Assembly (NCBI GenBank): GCA_022749755.1
Contig: CM040442.1
Coordinates: 11,630,457-11,694,456, forward strand
Direction: 5' to 3'
DNA length: 64,000 nucleotides
Source of the DNA: Azadirachta indica
Taxonomy: Eukaryota > Streptophyta > Magnoliopsida > Sapindales > Meliaceae
Positions within the stretch are counted from its first letter, which is position 1, and each line of letters starts with the position of its first letter. The position numbers and the translations under genes are program-made. The notes below the pieces were generated by a model, which was not told the DNA's origin, searched no databases, and saw only the letters and a program-made list of their open reading frames with translations. Shown piece after piece: positions 35,901 to 47,225 of the stretch.

Positions 35901-38523
35901 ACCTCTAGCATTTCATTAAAACCTTAAAGATCACTTGTGTTTTTAGCTTTGAATTTTCATTAAGACTTAGTTCTCACTGAAAACTTGAGTGCTTAGTGTT
36001 CGGTAAGGTGAAAGGTCTGCTAGTTATGTTTACCTGAACTTCCTATTAAATTTGACATTGTTTGGGTTGAACAATTATTCTTAAGTAAAGTTTCTAATGA
36101 AAGTGCTAATTTCAATGAAAACTAGAGGGCTTATTGTTTGGGAAGATAACTTGAGGTTAAAAAAAGTCAACATCTGATCAATTCAGTCAAAGATAAATTC
36201 TGATCAAGTTTGTCATTTAGATTAATTAATGGTTGTATTCTTGTCTAGTCAAATGAAATCTAGCCTAGATTAGCATTGATGGAGAATAAATGAAGATCAT
36301 AAATTACTTGGGAAGAGTTAAGTCAATGAATACGCATGTTTATGTAGTTATGAGGATAATTAAAGATTTCCGTTATGCAAACAATATTACTGTTGGATGG
36401 AAATTTGGTCAAAGAAATGTTTCTCCTTAGCTCAGTACTAGGTCAACTGTTGCATGAAGAAATCTATTCATATTAGAGATCAACACTAGAAAGATGAATG
36501 TAGAATCGTAGCCCCAGCAAGCCCCAGCAAGCTTCAAACTGATAATTACTCATTATTGCTCAATTATGAGGATTCAATTATTATTTTCAGTTACAAACTT
36601 AATATAATCGTTGGCCCATTCAAATCTCTATAAAAAGAAGGCAGATTAAGGGAAAAAAAAGGTACGTAATACTTACAAAAATACTAAAAATCTATCAAAA
36701 TAAATTCAGAATTTTGTTTAAACAAGAAAACCCAAAAACTTAATTAAGTATTGGAAGGTTTTTGCTAGTAAATCTGTCTCCCTTTGATCATTGTTCTATT
36801 TTACAAAGTAACTCAAGCTTTAAAGGAACGAATCACATAATTAGAGAGCGAACTTTACGCACTTTGGTGTTGGGTTTCGAAGCTACAAAATTTCAATATC
36901 AACATCACCCATTCTTATTTTCCAAGGCAAGAAACATGTAATAATAATAAATAAATGAAGAAATGACCTTTTCCCCATTCTTTTAAAGGCAAGAGCTTTT
37001 TTTTTTTAAAAAAATATCTATACTATTACATAGATCAAGAATTTAAAGCCCAATAATTGATGACAATTTTTGCTGAGTCGATCACTGACAACGAATGGTG
37101 GCCAATGGCAGTACTAATAGTGATGTCTTGCCAGTGATTGCCATCAGTAAAATAGTCATAAAGTTTCAATCCATTTAAATTAATTGATTATTGAAATATT
37201 GATATACATTGAAAATTTATTATTATTTTATTGAAAATGTTATAGAATAAAATTTGCATTAAGTTTTTAAAAAATTATCTAAAATATTTATAAATTTAAG
37301 TATTTATATGTATCAAGTAATGTTTATCTTAAGATATATTAGGAAAACATTTTTAATTAATTTATTAATAAATTATCTAACAGATTTTTAAATTTAAAAA
37401 TTTATACAAATTAGCTTTTTTTCACAAAATATTGTCTTTATTAAAGTAATGTTTCTTACTTTAATTTTTTTAAAATTTCTGGCATACATACTGTGCACCT
37501 GTCATTTATGTCATTTTTTATATACTCATACACATAATCATGTAAATGTATGTAATTGTTCCTAAAAAATAACAATCGATTTATGATTTTTATAACGAAG
37601 TTGACAATAAACAGGTGATAGGATATTAAATAAAGTTTTAGGGATGATGGCGTATTAGATTTAAAAATAAGGGATATTGGGTATTCTCTCAAGTATTGAT
37701 TTGTGGATGTTGGAAGAGTTTGAAAATGCATTTTAGTGCCTTTACTATTGACTTATAATGATTTCCTATCCAAGATAAGACTATGTTCATGTTGTGTTAT
37801 CTTTATTTATTTATTTATATTCATTATGGATTTGATAAGTTTTGTATGAAAATATAATATATATGTATATATATAATTTTTCTTATAAATATTTACAAGG
37901 GGAAAAAGGACTTATAAATCCTTAGGTTTGGCGTATTTGACTAATCAGTCCTAATGATTTTTAAAATAACTCACAAAAATCTTTATTTAATTAAAAATAA
38001 CAATTATTATTTACTCACAAAAATTTTAAGTTTAATGTTTTAGTCTTTAGTACGTTATTGATAATAAGGACTAAATTGTTAAAGTTAAAATATATGTTAC
38101 AATTTACTTTGATAAATATTAGGAGGAAAAATGATAATAATCAAACACAAAATTGTAATTTAAATGTATGAAATCTGATAATTGTCCCTTAGTTCACCAA
38201 GTCCACCAACTATAAAATATTGATGGACTTCCAACATGTTAAAATGTGAAACCCCGTCATACACGTAATTATTTATTACTTGCATTTTAAGGCATCGACA
38301 AAAGTCTACAACTGTAGGTGGCGCTTACCTTGTGACCATAGTAAGTCTTCGCAGTCTTCTATACAAGTTTCTTTTTCTCTATCTCTTATCAACAAAATTT
38401 TTATACCACGGCTATGTATAAATCTTTCATTGATGGGATCATATTCATTGAGTGATCAGCAACTTAAGAAAAGTACATATAAAGACTCGTTTACACGACC
38501 ACACACATACACACACACATATA
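35901..38523. other. Gene-free unit DNA and module 'a' left part, unit 2
   Basis: Collinear with 3561-6153. It contains the same module a landmarks just before the retrotransposon and the ATATA target duplication at 38519-38523. A short (CA)n tract precedes the element (about 38497-38518). No gene. Confidence 0.6.
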
Positions 38524-38956
38524 TGTTGATACCAAAATTTGTCTCCTGATACCAACTAATAAAATTTTAAGTTTTGTGAAAAAAAAAAAGGTCTCTCTCT
38601 TTCTGTCTTTCTTTCTTTTATGTACATGTTGATTCTTTAAGTTATTTGAAATATTACTTTTAATAGGATTCTTATTAAAGATAATTTAAAAAGTTAGGTT
38701 TGTCTTTAATTCTAATAAACTGCATTTTGAGTTCAACTGAAATTATTTATTGGGTTTGGGTTTTGGAAAAGAGAATATTAGCCTATTGTGAAATGTAAAT
38801 ACTTCATTTCTTTGCTATTAGGTCTTCTTTTAGAATATGGACTTTGTTTTTACAACGTGGGCCTTACAATGTTAATTCCATAAGACCTTGGGATAACGAG
38901 TCTAACCTGTAACTAGAATTAGTTCTAATATAAAGTTGAGAATTAAGGTGCAACCA
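38524..38956 (-). repeat. 3' LTR of retrotransposon copy 2
   Basis: Starts TGTTGATACC and ends GGTGCAACCA. Direct repeat of 46828-47225 and counterpart of 6154-6581. Preserves the terminal CA that the unit 1 copy lost. Confidence 0.8.
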
Positions 38957-38972
38957 GAGTCCCCCAGTTTTA
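38957..38972 (-). other. Polypurine tract of retrotransposon copy 2
   Basis: On the minus strand AAACTGGGGGACTC lies immediately upstream of the 3' LTR. It is a cleaner version of the tract at 6582-6597. Confidence 0.6.
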
Positions 38973-40567
38973 GTAGTAGCTAAATACAGTTGATAATAAA
39001 ACTTAGACCAGTAAATCTATTTAACTATTATGTTTGCGATAACCAGGTTTCATTTATATATTTCTCATTTATGTGAAAGTAGCTAGTTCTTGGATGATAT
39101 CCTAAACTCCTAATGAACCTTTAGTGGCCTGGCATAGGTGGTGTATAACTCAAAAGGAGGTTTTGTCTATATTGTTTTCATGTTATCTTTCTTTAGGCTC
39201 AACTCAATTGGGAGACTAATAATACCTTAGCAAGAGGTCGGGATGTCGGATCTTAAAAGAGGAATTGGCCAAAAAAAAATGGGCTTCACTAGGGAATAGC
39301 TTTTCACTTTTAGTCCTATATATATATATATATATATATTTGGTTAATGCGGGAATTTCGCTTGACCTGCACTAGGTCTTGAGAGAAGCTGATTGCTCTT
39401 GACGTGGTCAACGGTGTCACACCAGGTCTTCGTTTTAGGAACTAGGTCATGCAGTTCAAAGCTAGAACGAGGTTCAATAGGCTCGAGGTCTTCTTTTCGT
39501 GTTGAAATGATAGCGGCTCGACCTGCCTACATCACCCTTCTTCATTGTCACAGTCTTTAAGCTAAGTTGAACTCTTTAACTATTTTCTTGACCTATAATC
39601 CTCCTACAAAACAACATAAAAGTCAAACGGAGGTCCTTACTTGACCCCTTTTCAATGCTTAAGTTAGCTTCTAATGAAGAGTAAGGTTTGAAGGGCATGG
39701 ATATAGCCTTTCTTGTGTATTAAAAGATGAAATGGTAAACAAATAATGGGGTCTAAAGAAATCTATCTAGACTAAGTCCCATTGTTGCCTTTTCAAGACA
39801 AGGGAAAGAAGAAAAGGTTTATGAATCACTCAAGTAACGTTTATAAAGGTAGAACAGTACTAGGAGATTATATTCCATGGATAACTGAAGGCTTAAGAGT
39901 ATTTTCTTAGTAAATGGGTTTCTTTCCTCTCTTGAATGATAATGAGAATTAATGTTCCCTTGCCTTAAACATGTAAAAAATATATTTTTGTATGTGAGGA
40001 AAAGCTGAGCTATGATTGGACGAGATATGTTACCCTAATTTAGCTCAACCTTGTTAAGTGGCACTGTTACATTGGCTCTAGGTGGTACCATATAATAGAT
40101 AGGGACGTAGTTATCTTCCATTGGTCTGTGCTCAAAGGCCGTTTTCCTCCTTTCTACGTGGCCAAACCTTATTAGCCCTTTGAGTTAAGGAGTGGTCCCT
40201 TTCTGATGCATAACTAGCCTTTACCATGCTGCCTAACCTTTGCCTAACTCAATGCACACTCTGTCCCCTGCCATATTCAGATATTGTCTCCCTATTGCTT
40301 TGTGATCCCTTATAAGATATTTTAGGGTGTGAATCTTGCTTGACTTAGAACATGGGTGGTAGTGCCGACCTATTTACTAGAAGACTTGGTCGCCTGGGCA
40401 TCCTTGGTTCTTTATTAGCGAGGTTAAAATATTAGGTAGTGCATTACTTATAATAAGTCAAGACACATTTTTCATTGTAACGTAATGCTGAAGGCACTAT
40501 TCCAACCCTCTTCTGTACACTATAATATAAGACCTCATTTGTTACATGCGCTAAGGTTGATAGCCAC

Positions 40568-41036
40568 AATTTCCTCATGTCCTAGGGTTTTTAGTCATAT
40601 GGGCAATTCCTCACATTTTAGGGTTTCTATTCATGTGGGTAATTCCTCATGTCTTAGGATTTCTAGTTACATGGATGATTCCTCACATCCCATATTTCTA
40701 TTCATGTGGATAATTTCTCATGTCACAGAGTTTCTAGTCACATGGATGATTCCTCACATCCCAGATTTTTGTTCATGTAGGCGATTCCTCACATCCCAGA
40801 GTTTTTGGTCAGGTAAGTAATTCCTCATGCCCCAAAGTTTCTAGTTACATAGGTGATTCCTCACGTCCCAAGTTTATAATCACGTGGGTAATTCTTCACA
40901 TCCCAGGATTTCTGGTCATGTGGAAAATTTCTCATGCTCCAGAGTTTCTAGTCATATGGGCGATTCCTCATGTCCTAGAGTTTTTGGTCAAATGGGATAT
41001 TCCTCACTTCTTAGGATTTCTAGTCACATGGGCATT
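40568..41036. repeat. 36-bp minisatellite, about 13 copies
   Basis: Same unit type as at 8187-8520 ('gattcctcacatcccagag' + 'tttctagtcacatgg'), with about four more units than unit 1. The period keeps plus-strand frames open (40485-40820, 40918-41121), giving repetitive chance peptides, not genes. Confidence 0.85.
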
Positions 41037-41542
41037 TATTGACAATGATGTCAAATATTTCATTGATATACAACGAAAAGCCCAATTCAAAGTAGGTCTT
41101 ACCCAATCACTTTCAACCTAGTTCTTAATAGACCTATCATCTTGTTTACACCAGGGTAACAACAAGGTAGGCCACCTCACCTACTATTGGTTGGAATTAT
41201 TACAGGCTCGCATTCTACCATGTGTCATGTTCACATCTTCCCCACAACAATATATATTTATATATTAAATTTTAACCGTTGGATGTGCTTAGATCTAATA
41301 AGTTATATTTAATGTAAAAACTTGTGTAAAAAAAGGGGTCATTGATCCTATCCCATACATATATATATATGTATATATATATGATCATTATTATTATTCT
41401 TATTGACCTATTATGCGAAATTCCCATGTTCTTTTCTATCTTCTATGGGTACTGACTTCCCGATTACCTGATAATCTATAGACCAGAAATGTGAAAACTT
41501 ACTTGGACTGCTTCTCTTTAATGTGGATTCATTTAGACCCGA

Positions 41543-41971
41543 CATCATGAGCTACTAAGTGAAAATGAAAATCTCATGTTTGACTTGGAAAAGGAAGCGA
41601 TGTGATGAGGTGGAGCGAGAGAAAAGAAAGGAAATTTGTAGTTCCGAATAACTGACCTCAATGTTAGATTAGCCGCTGCAGTTCATATCAAAGAGAGTAA
41701 TCGAGCTGAAGCGAACTGGGAGATATGTGAGGGGAATTTTTTTTTTTTTTTTTTTTTTACACAGGGAATACGTTTTCAAACCATTATCCCCAGGAATTTG
41801 GGATGGCTGGGCAAAGCTTTTTAAATTAAGGAGGACACTCTGGAATGTGAAGATGAATCGGAAGATGATCATGATGAAGAGGATATCATGAACCAGGATG
41901 GCTCAGAGAGTGATGATGAGGTTGTTGATGAAGGGCCTGCTCCGGGGCCTAGTAATTCTGGCCGGTTGTGA
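41543..41971 (+). pseudogene. Antisense coiled-coil/acidic-tail ORF relic, copy 2
   Basis: Counterpart of 9013-9433. The coiled-coil start (HHELLSENEN) is followed by a deletion that shifts frame after FDLEKE, and a T-run of about 22 at 41739-41760 replaces the short one of copy 1. The acidic tail (DESEDDHDEEDIMNQDGSES) and the PGPSNSGRL end with stop at 41969-41971 are kept. Two copies retaining the tail while losing the front differently shows decay after duplication. Confidence 0.5.
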
Positions 41972-43996
41972 TCATGCTTGCTAGCCTGATTTCTATTTAA
42001 CATCATATATTTTTTTGTTGTGACCTACCGACTTGTTAATCAGTTTTTCTATATGGTTGGCTGTTATCTGATCTCATATATGCATGGATGAATTAAACTT
42101 GAATTTGGGATCTTAAGAAGCCTTCTAGTGATGAATTACACTTGAAATTGGGTATTGTTTCTATTACCGTGTAGCCTTCCTGTTTAATATTATTTATTTG
42201 TCGGGATTTTGCTTCTCGAATTTCGTAATATCTGACCCGAGGTAACGACTTCCCGTGCTCTGTTGGAGGATTAGACTGCCCGTGCTCTGTTTGAGCAAGT
42301 TTCGCAGCGTGTTTCCCTGTCAGATGTCTATAATCGAACCGTTCTGATGCCGATAAACTGTGATCCTGAGTTATTTGGCTCTATTTTGTTTAATGTTCCA
42401 TATGAAACAATTAACATTGTATTATCCGAACCAAGCTCTATACAAATGCCAGCCATTCATGCATGCATCCTTGTATGCATGTGACGTGTCTTTGACTGTG
42501 GCGTGATAGTAATGCCAATTAATTTGCTACCATGAAAACTTCTCCTTTAAATCATCAATCATCATCATCATCATTAGATTTACTATCATCATCATCATTC
42601 ATTATTATTATTACTGTTGTTATATTTATTAGATTTGCTATTATTATTTTTTACTTTTGATCTCCATATATTTTCTACACAGCTTTTATTTTTTATTTTT
42701 TATTTTTATAGCCAAAATAACAGTCAACACTACTTTCATTTAACCACTTGTTCAGATGGAATTTGTGATATTATACAAGTACGAAAATCAAAATCATAGA
42801 TGTCCCTTTACGTCAATATGGATTTAATTAATCTATCAGATTGTTTAACTACTAGAAGGCAACATGCCATACATAATAATCCGTATACATACCGTGTATA
42901 TGATATAACTATTTGGAAAAGGGAGCACATGACTTTGATGATCATGCATGGGTTTTAGTTCTTACTTAATTAATGAAAACAAGCCGACTTTCCAAGTAAT
43001 TTTATAGACAGGGAAAGAGGGAGAATATGTTTAAAATTCAAAAATATGCAACTAAAATAGTTATGTGATTGATTCTGCCATTGGCTCGGGACACAGCCAA
43101 AATATTTGTTTTATTATTTTCATTTATTTATTTATTAATCTATTTATTCAGGCATTATACTTTGAGCACGAAAAGCTAGCCATGCGTGCATATTAAGGGG
43201 CCTAAGAACCCATGCATGCAATTCCCCGAGTAACCGAGAACAACTTGATGATATGACTTAATTTGTCTTTAATATTAGTTAATTATAGGAGAAAATTAAT
43301 TAAGCTAAGAAATGTGTGCAGAGGCTGGAATTAAAAATATATTTGCATAATGCATGCAGAGGATGGAATTAATTAAGGCATTGTTACTACTAAGCTCAAT
43401 AGTTATTGGGCATATATAAGCAAGAGATAGTCACGGGAAATCTAATTGATATTATTGAATGTATATGGTCCATGGTTTTCTCTTTTTCAAGAGAGAGGTC
43501 GGTATAACCGGAATAATCTGCCAGGTTTTACCGTTTTGACGTGTTGCTTTCGCGGAAGGCCTATTATAATTTGATTTAGAGCTTTAGAGTGTTTTTGCCT
43601 GCTTTGTCAGCAGATCTATCATAATCTGGTTTATTGCTTCGGCGTGTTTTTCTCGCTTCCACGAGAGGTCAGTATCACGGTATATCTGTACCCGAGAGTG
43701 TAGTTGCTTTTATTCTTTTGCAATCTCCACGTGGTCGTGGCTTCGGTTATTCGGTAACTTGGAAATAATTCATTTCCGCTGAACAGAAGCTAATCATACA
43801 TGTAAGAGTTCATGCACATGAGACCATAATGTCTTCGTTGGTTTTCATATTTTGTAGTTCTTATACATGCATGAATTGGTTTTTGTATTCTGACTGTTAG
43901 CTTAGCCATGTATGCTTAACCCTGTAGTCATGCATTAAATCTAACTATGCACGAATTTCCTTGCTTAGTCATTCATGAATTTCTTTATTGGCATGA

Positions 43997-44030
<34 letters not shown>

Positions 44031-44041
44031 GAGCTAGATTA

Positions 44042-44752
44042 GGGGTTGTTTGTTTTTTTAACTGAAGTCTGAATATAATTATTCAAATGCACAAGAGTTG
44101 TTGGTTTTTTAACTTATATCTAAATATTTGTTAAAAACATTTGAATATAATTAAATTAAAAATTTTGATTTAAATGTGAATGGGTAAATGTCTGAGTAAT
44201 GAAAGATTTTTATTTTTCAAAAATATCCCTATTTTATTAATTTATTTACTAAAATCTTATTTAACTATTTTAAACGTATCTCTTCTCTATTGTGGATCTC
44301 CTCTACTTATCTTCTAAATACTACTTATTTTATATTTTATATTGCAATAATTTTTATACTTATATAATTACAATTATATTATAATATGACTTATTATTTT
44401 TTATTTAATTTTTGTTAATCTTTATATCATCGATTATAAATTATTTTTTAAACAAAATATATACCAAACAAATAAATAATATACATACTAATATAATTTA
44501 TTAATTTTTTATCTAGTATTGTACTAATATAATCAAAATTATTATAAATATAAGTATATTTTTTAAGAGGGTATATATGTCAAAATATCAATTTTCAGAT
44601 ATTTTATTTTATTAAAACAAACAACTTAATAATTATTTCCAAATGTTTTGAAATAAAAAACAAACATATCATTCAAATTCAGATTTCAGTTAGATTCAGA
44701 TTTCAATCATATTCAAAGTGCAGTAAAAAAAAAAAAAAAAACAAACGCTACC
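44042..44752. mobile_element. PIF/Harbinger (Tourist-like) non-autonomous element, 711 bp
   Basis: The element starts GGGGTTGTTTGTTTTTTTAA and ends with the complement of GGTAGCGTTTGTTTTT, so the termini are imperfect inverted repeats of about 40 bp. The similarity includes 'actgaagtctgaatat' against 'actgcactttgaatat'. It is flanked by TTA at 44039-44041 and 44753-44755, the PIF/Harbinger target duplication. Unit 1 at about 11331-11335 has the empty site with a single TTA ('gagctacgttacttttc'). It has no transposase frame and inserted after the unit duplication. Confidence 0.9.
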
Positions 44753-44966
44753 TTACTTTTCAGTTTTTTTATTCCAAACAACCATCATATTTGGTTATTA
44801 TTTTCCGTAATCGTTATCATTCCTTAATACCAATTGTGAAAATATTTATTTTTGATATGTTTGGTATGTTGTTATAATGGCATCGCCGAGATGCATAGTA
44901 TGACTCTTCTAAATATAGGATGTTGGTACCACAGCGGTACATGTGTTATATTCTTCTGAACTAAAA

Positions 44967-45452
44967 GTCAGTATCTTCTTAGTATATTTTTTATGGCGCT
45001 CCTGGGTATGATATCAGTACCTCTTTCTTATATTTTAATGTCTTTTTAGACATGATTTTAATACCTTTTTAATAAATTTGTATGTGTCCTTTTAAACTAG
45101 ATGTCAGTACCTTTTTAGTATATTTTTAGTGTCATTTTGGATATGATATTGATACCTCTTTAGTATACTTGTGTGTGTCTCTACACCAGAAGTCAATACC
45201 TCTTGTGTACGTTTTTAGGCGTCCTTTTGGACATGATATCACTACCTCTTTGGTATGTTTGTTCGTGTTCTTCTAAAACAAATGTTAGTACCTCTTTAAT
45301 ACGTTTGTGCATGTCCTTCTAGACTAGATGTCAATACATCTTTCATATGTTTTTAGTATTCTTTTGGATATGATGCCAATACCTCTTTGGTGCATTTTTA
45401 TTGTCTTTCTAAACATAATGTCGGTACTTCTTTGGTACATTTTTGGAAGCCT
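44967..45452. repeat. 45-bp minisatellite, about 11 copies
   Basis: Tandem units of about 45 bp of the type 'tcagtacctctttagtatat' + 'ttttagtgtccttttggacatga'. The ends alternate between a 'ggacatgatat' and an 'agactagatg' version, suggesting a higher-order 90-bp dimer in part of the array. It lies between the gag relic and the interior of the minus-strand retrotransposon. Unit 1 keeps under three units. Confidence 0.85.
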
Positions 45453-45599
45453 TTGTTTAAAAGGAATGAGAGTGCGTTTTATTATAAGATAATGATATTA
45501 CTCAAATGGTTAAACATATCTAAAGAAAGTAAAGAACTTGAACATAAGGTAATTGAAAATAGATAAATAAAACTAAAATAAAATAAAAAAGTAAAGGAG

Positions 45600-46753
45600 G
45601 TGGAGATAACTAAGCTGAAACTTGGTTTGGCCCTTCTCCTACAAGATCCATATATGAATCTAAATACTCATTCCTGATCAAGTCTTCAAGATATCTCTTC
45701 AAAAATTATACACTCTTCAGTGGTGTGACCATGATCCTGATGATACGAGCACCTCTTGCCTCTATTTCTTAACTCAAGTGGTAATAACATTTTTCTCTAC
45801 TTAATAATAAGTCCCCGCTATCTAATATTCTCCAAAATAGTTTCAAGTGGAGCCTTAAGTGGTGTAAATTTCTTTATTTCCTAATTAGCCTCGCCTGTAT
45901 ATATGCTAGTTTCTCCCTTCCCTGGCTTGTTCGGTAAATGTTTTTTTTGTTCTAGTTATTGATCTCTCGAGTCTCAGCTTCTACCTCTATAATTTTGGTC
46001 ATAATGATTGGTTCTCTATTGCAGCTCAGAGGATCCCTAATCTCTTCTTCCCCATGTGCATTCTTCCGAGTTCCTATCTTCTATTCTTCTTTATGATCCT
46101 CTACTTGATTCTAAAGTTTGACCCATGTGATGAGAACCTGACATTGCTTATTTAGGCCTGCATTCTTGACCTGGTTGCCAAGGTTCCTGACTTTCGGTGC
46201 TCCACCATTGATCTTACTAGCCTCATTCTTTTAAGATCTCCATATTCGCCATGTAAAGACTCTGTCCATCTCCTATGTTGCCTTGATGCTCGTTGCCTCC
46301 CGATGACACATACACATCCCAAGCTATCAACAACAGTGGATTTCACAATGGCAGTTCCTCTCGCTGCTTTTCTTTTGCCTCTCTCCATTCATTATTCATC
46401 TTCTGTATCTCAATTATCATCCTCCCTTGTTCTTTAGTTTTTGCTTGGAGTTTTAGTCTTTACCTTCTTTCATCTTTCAACTTCCTTGCCAAGTCTAAAG
46501 GATCTTGAGTGGTCTAATTCAAATGATTTGTTTGATTTCAGTAATTCGCCTAATTTAGAAGATTTGCCTAATTCGCTTGATTCACCTGATTTCCCTGATT
46601 CGATTGATTCATTTTATTTGTTTGATTGACCTGATTTGCCTAATTCGCTTGATTGACTTGATTCGTCTGATTTAGAGAATTCTCCTGATTTGCTTAATTC
46701 CTCGTATTCACTTAACTCACTTGATTCACCTAATTATCTCCTCCTTTTGCCAT
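45600..46753 (-). pseudogene. gag relic of LTR element copy 2
   Basis: The minus-strand frame starts at ATG 46753, about 75 bp from the 5' LTR. In order: Asn-Gln-x repeats encoded by a 9-bp DNA repeat (46515-46735), a charged helical part (KMNNEWREAKEKQREELP near 46400), a central region with stops, and near the end RCSYHQDHGHTTEEC at 45710-45754, the His/Cys gag motif of Ty3/gypsy Tat-group elements (compare CxYHxDxGHxTExC). At least eight stops interrupt it. Protease and later domains are absent; the 45-bp minisatellite follows. It shows what unit 1 lost at 11667. Confidence 0.75.
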
Positions 46754-46827
46754 GATTTTTCTCACTTCCTAAATTTTTTATTATAAATCTTTTGGTCTTT
46801 TGTCTTTTGCCCATAAACAACATCAAC

Positions 46828-47225
46828 TGTTGAAACAAGATTTCATTGCCTGATACTAAGTAGTAAATTTTTAGTTTTGTAGAAAAAAAAAAAAGCTCCC
46901 TCTCTTTTTGTCTTTCTTTCCTTTATGTACTTATTAATTTTTTAATAGTATTCTTATTAAAGATAATAACTTAAGTTTGTCTTTAATTCTAAGAGATTGG
47001 TTTTTCAGTTGAACTAAAATTATTTGTTGAGTTTGGGCTTTGAAAAAGAGAATATTAGCCCAATCTAGAGTGTAGATACTTTATTTCTTCACTGTTTTTT
47101 TTTTAAATATGGACTTGGTTTTTATATTGTGGGCCTCAAGATGTCGGTTCCATTAGACCTCAAGATAATGAGTCTAACCTAACGCCAGAATCAAGTCTAG
47201 TATAAAGTCAGGAATTAAGGTGCAA
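46828..47225 (-). repeat. 5' LTR of retrotransposon copy 2
   Basis: Begins TGTTGAAACA and aligns with 12086-12517, with a deletion near 46940. The outer end is truncated after GGTGCAA. The adjacent primer-binding-like site (46805-46827) is more decayed than in unit 1. Confidence 0.75.

Larger units (their letters stand above)
38524..47225 (-). mobile_element. Degenerate Ty3/gypsy (Tat-like) LTR retrotransposon, copy 2
   Basis: Orthologous by duplication to 6154-12517: same insertion site, same LTRs, same minisatellites and antisense relic. It is longer because the gag region (45600-46753) and a larger 45-bp array are kept, and because a PIF/Harbinger-type MITE has inserted at 44042. The 5' LTR lost its last bases: after GGTGCAA it runs straight into 'gagagagag' at 47226, so the right target duplication is gone. 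No reverse transcriptase or integrase is recognisable, which supports a non-autonomous element that entered before the unit duplication. Confidence 0.8.

Noticed and set aside
40485..41121. Two repetitive plus-strand frames (and 8063-8371 in unit 1)
   Set aside because: Produced by the 36-bp minisatellite, whose period is divisible by three. No start or end conserved between copies.
46152..46508. Overlapping frames on both strands
   Set aside because: They are out of frame with the gag relic that explains the region.
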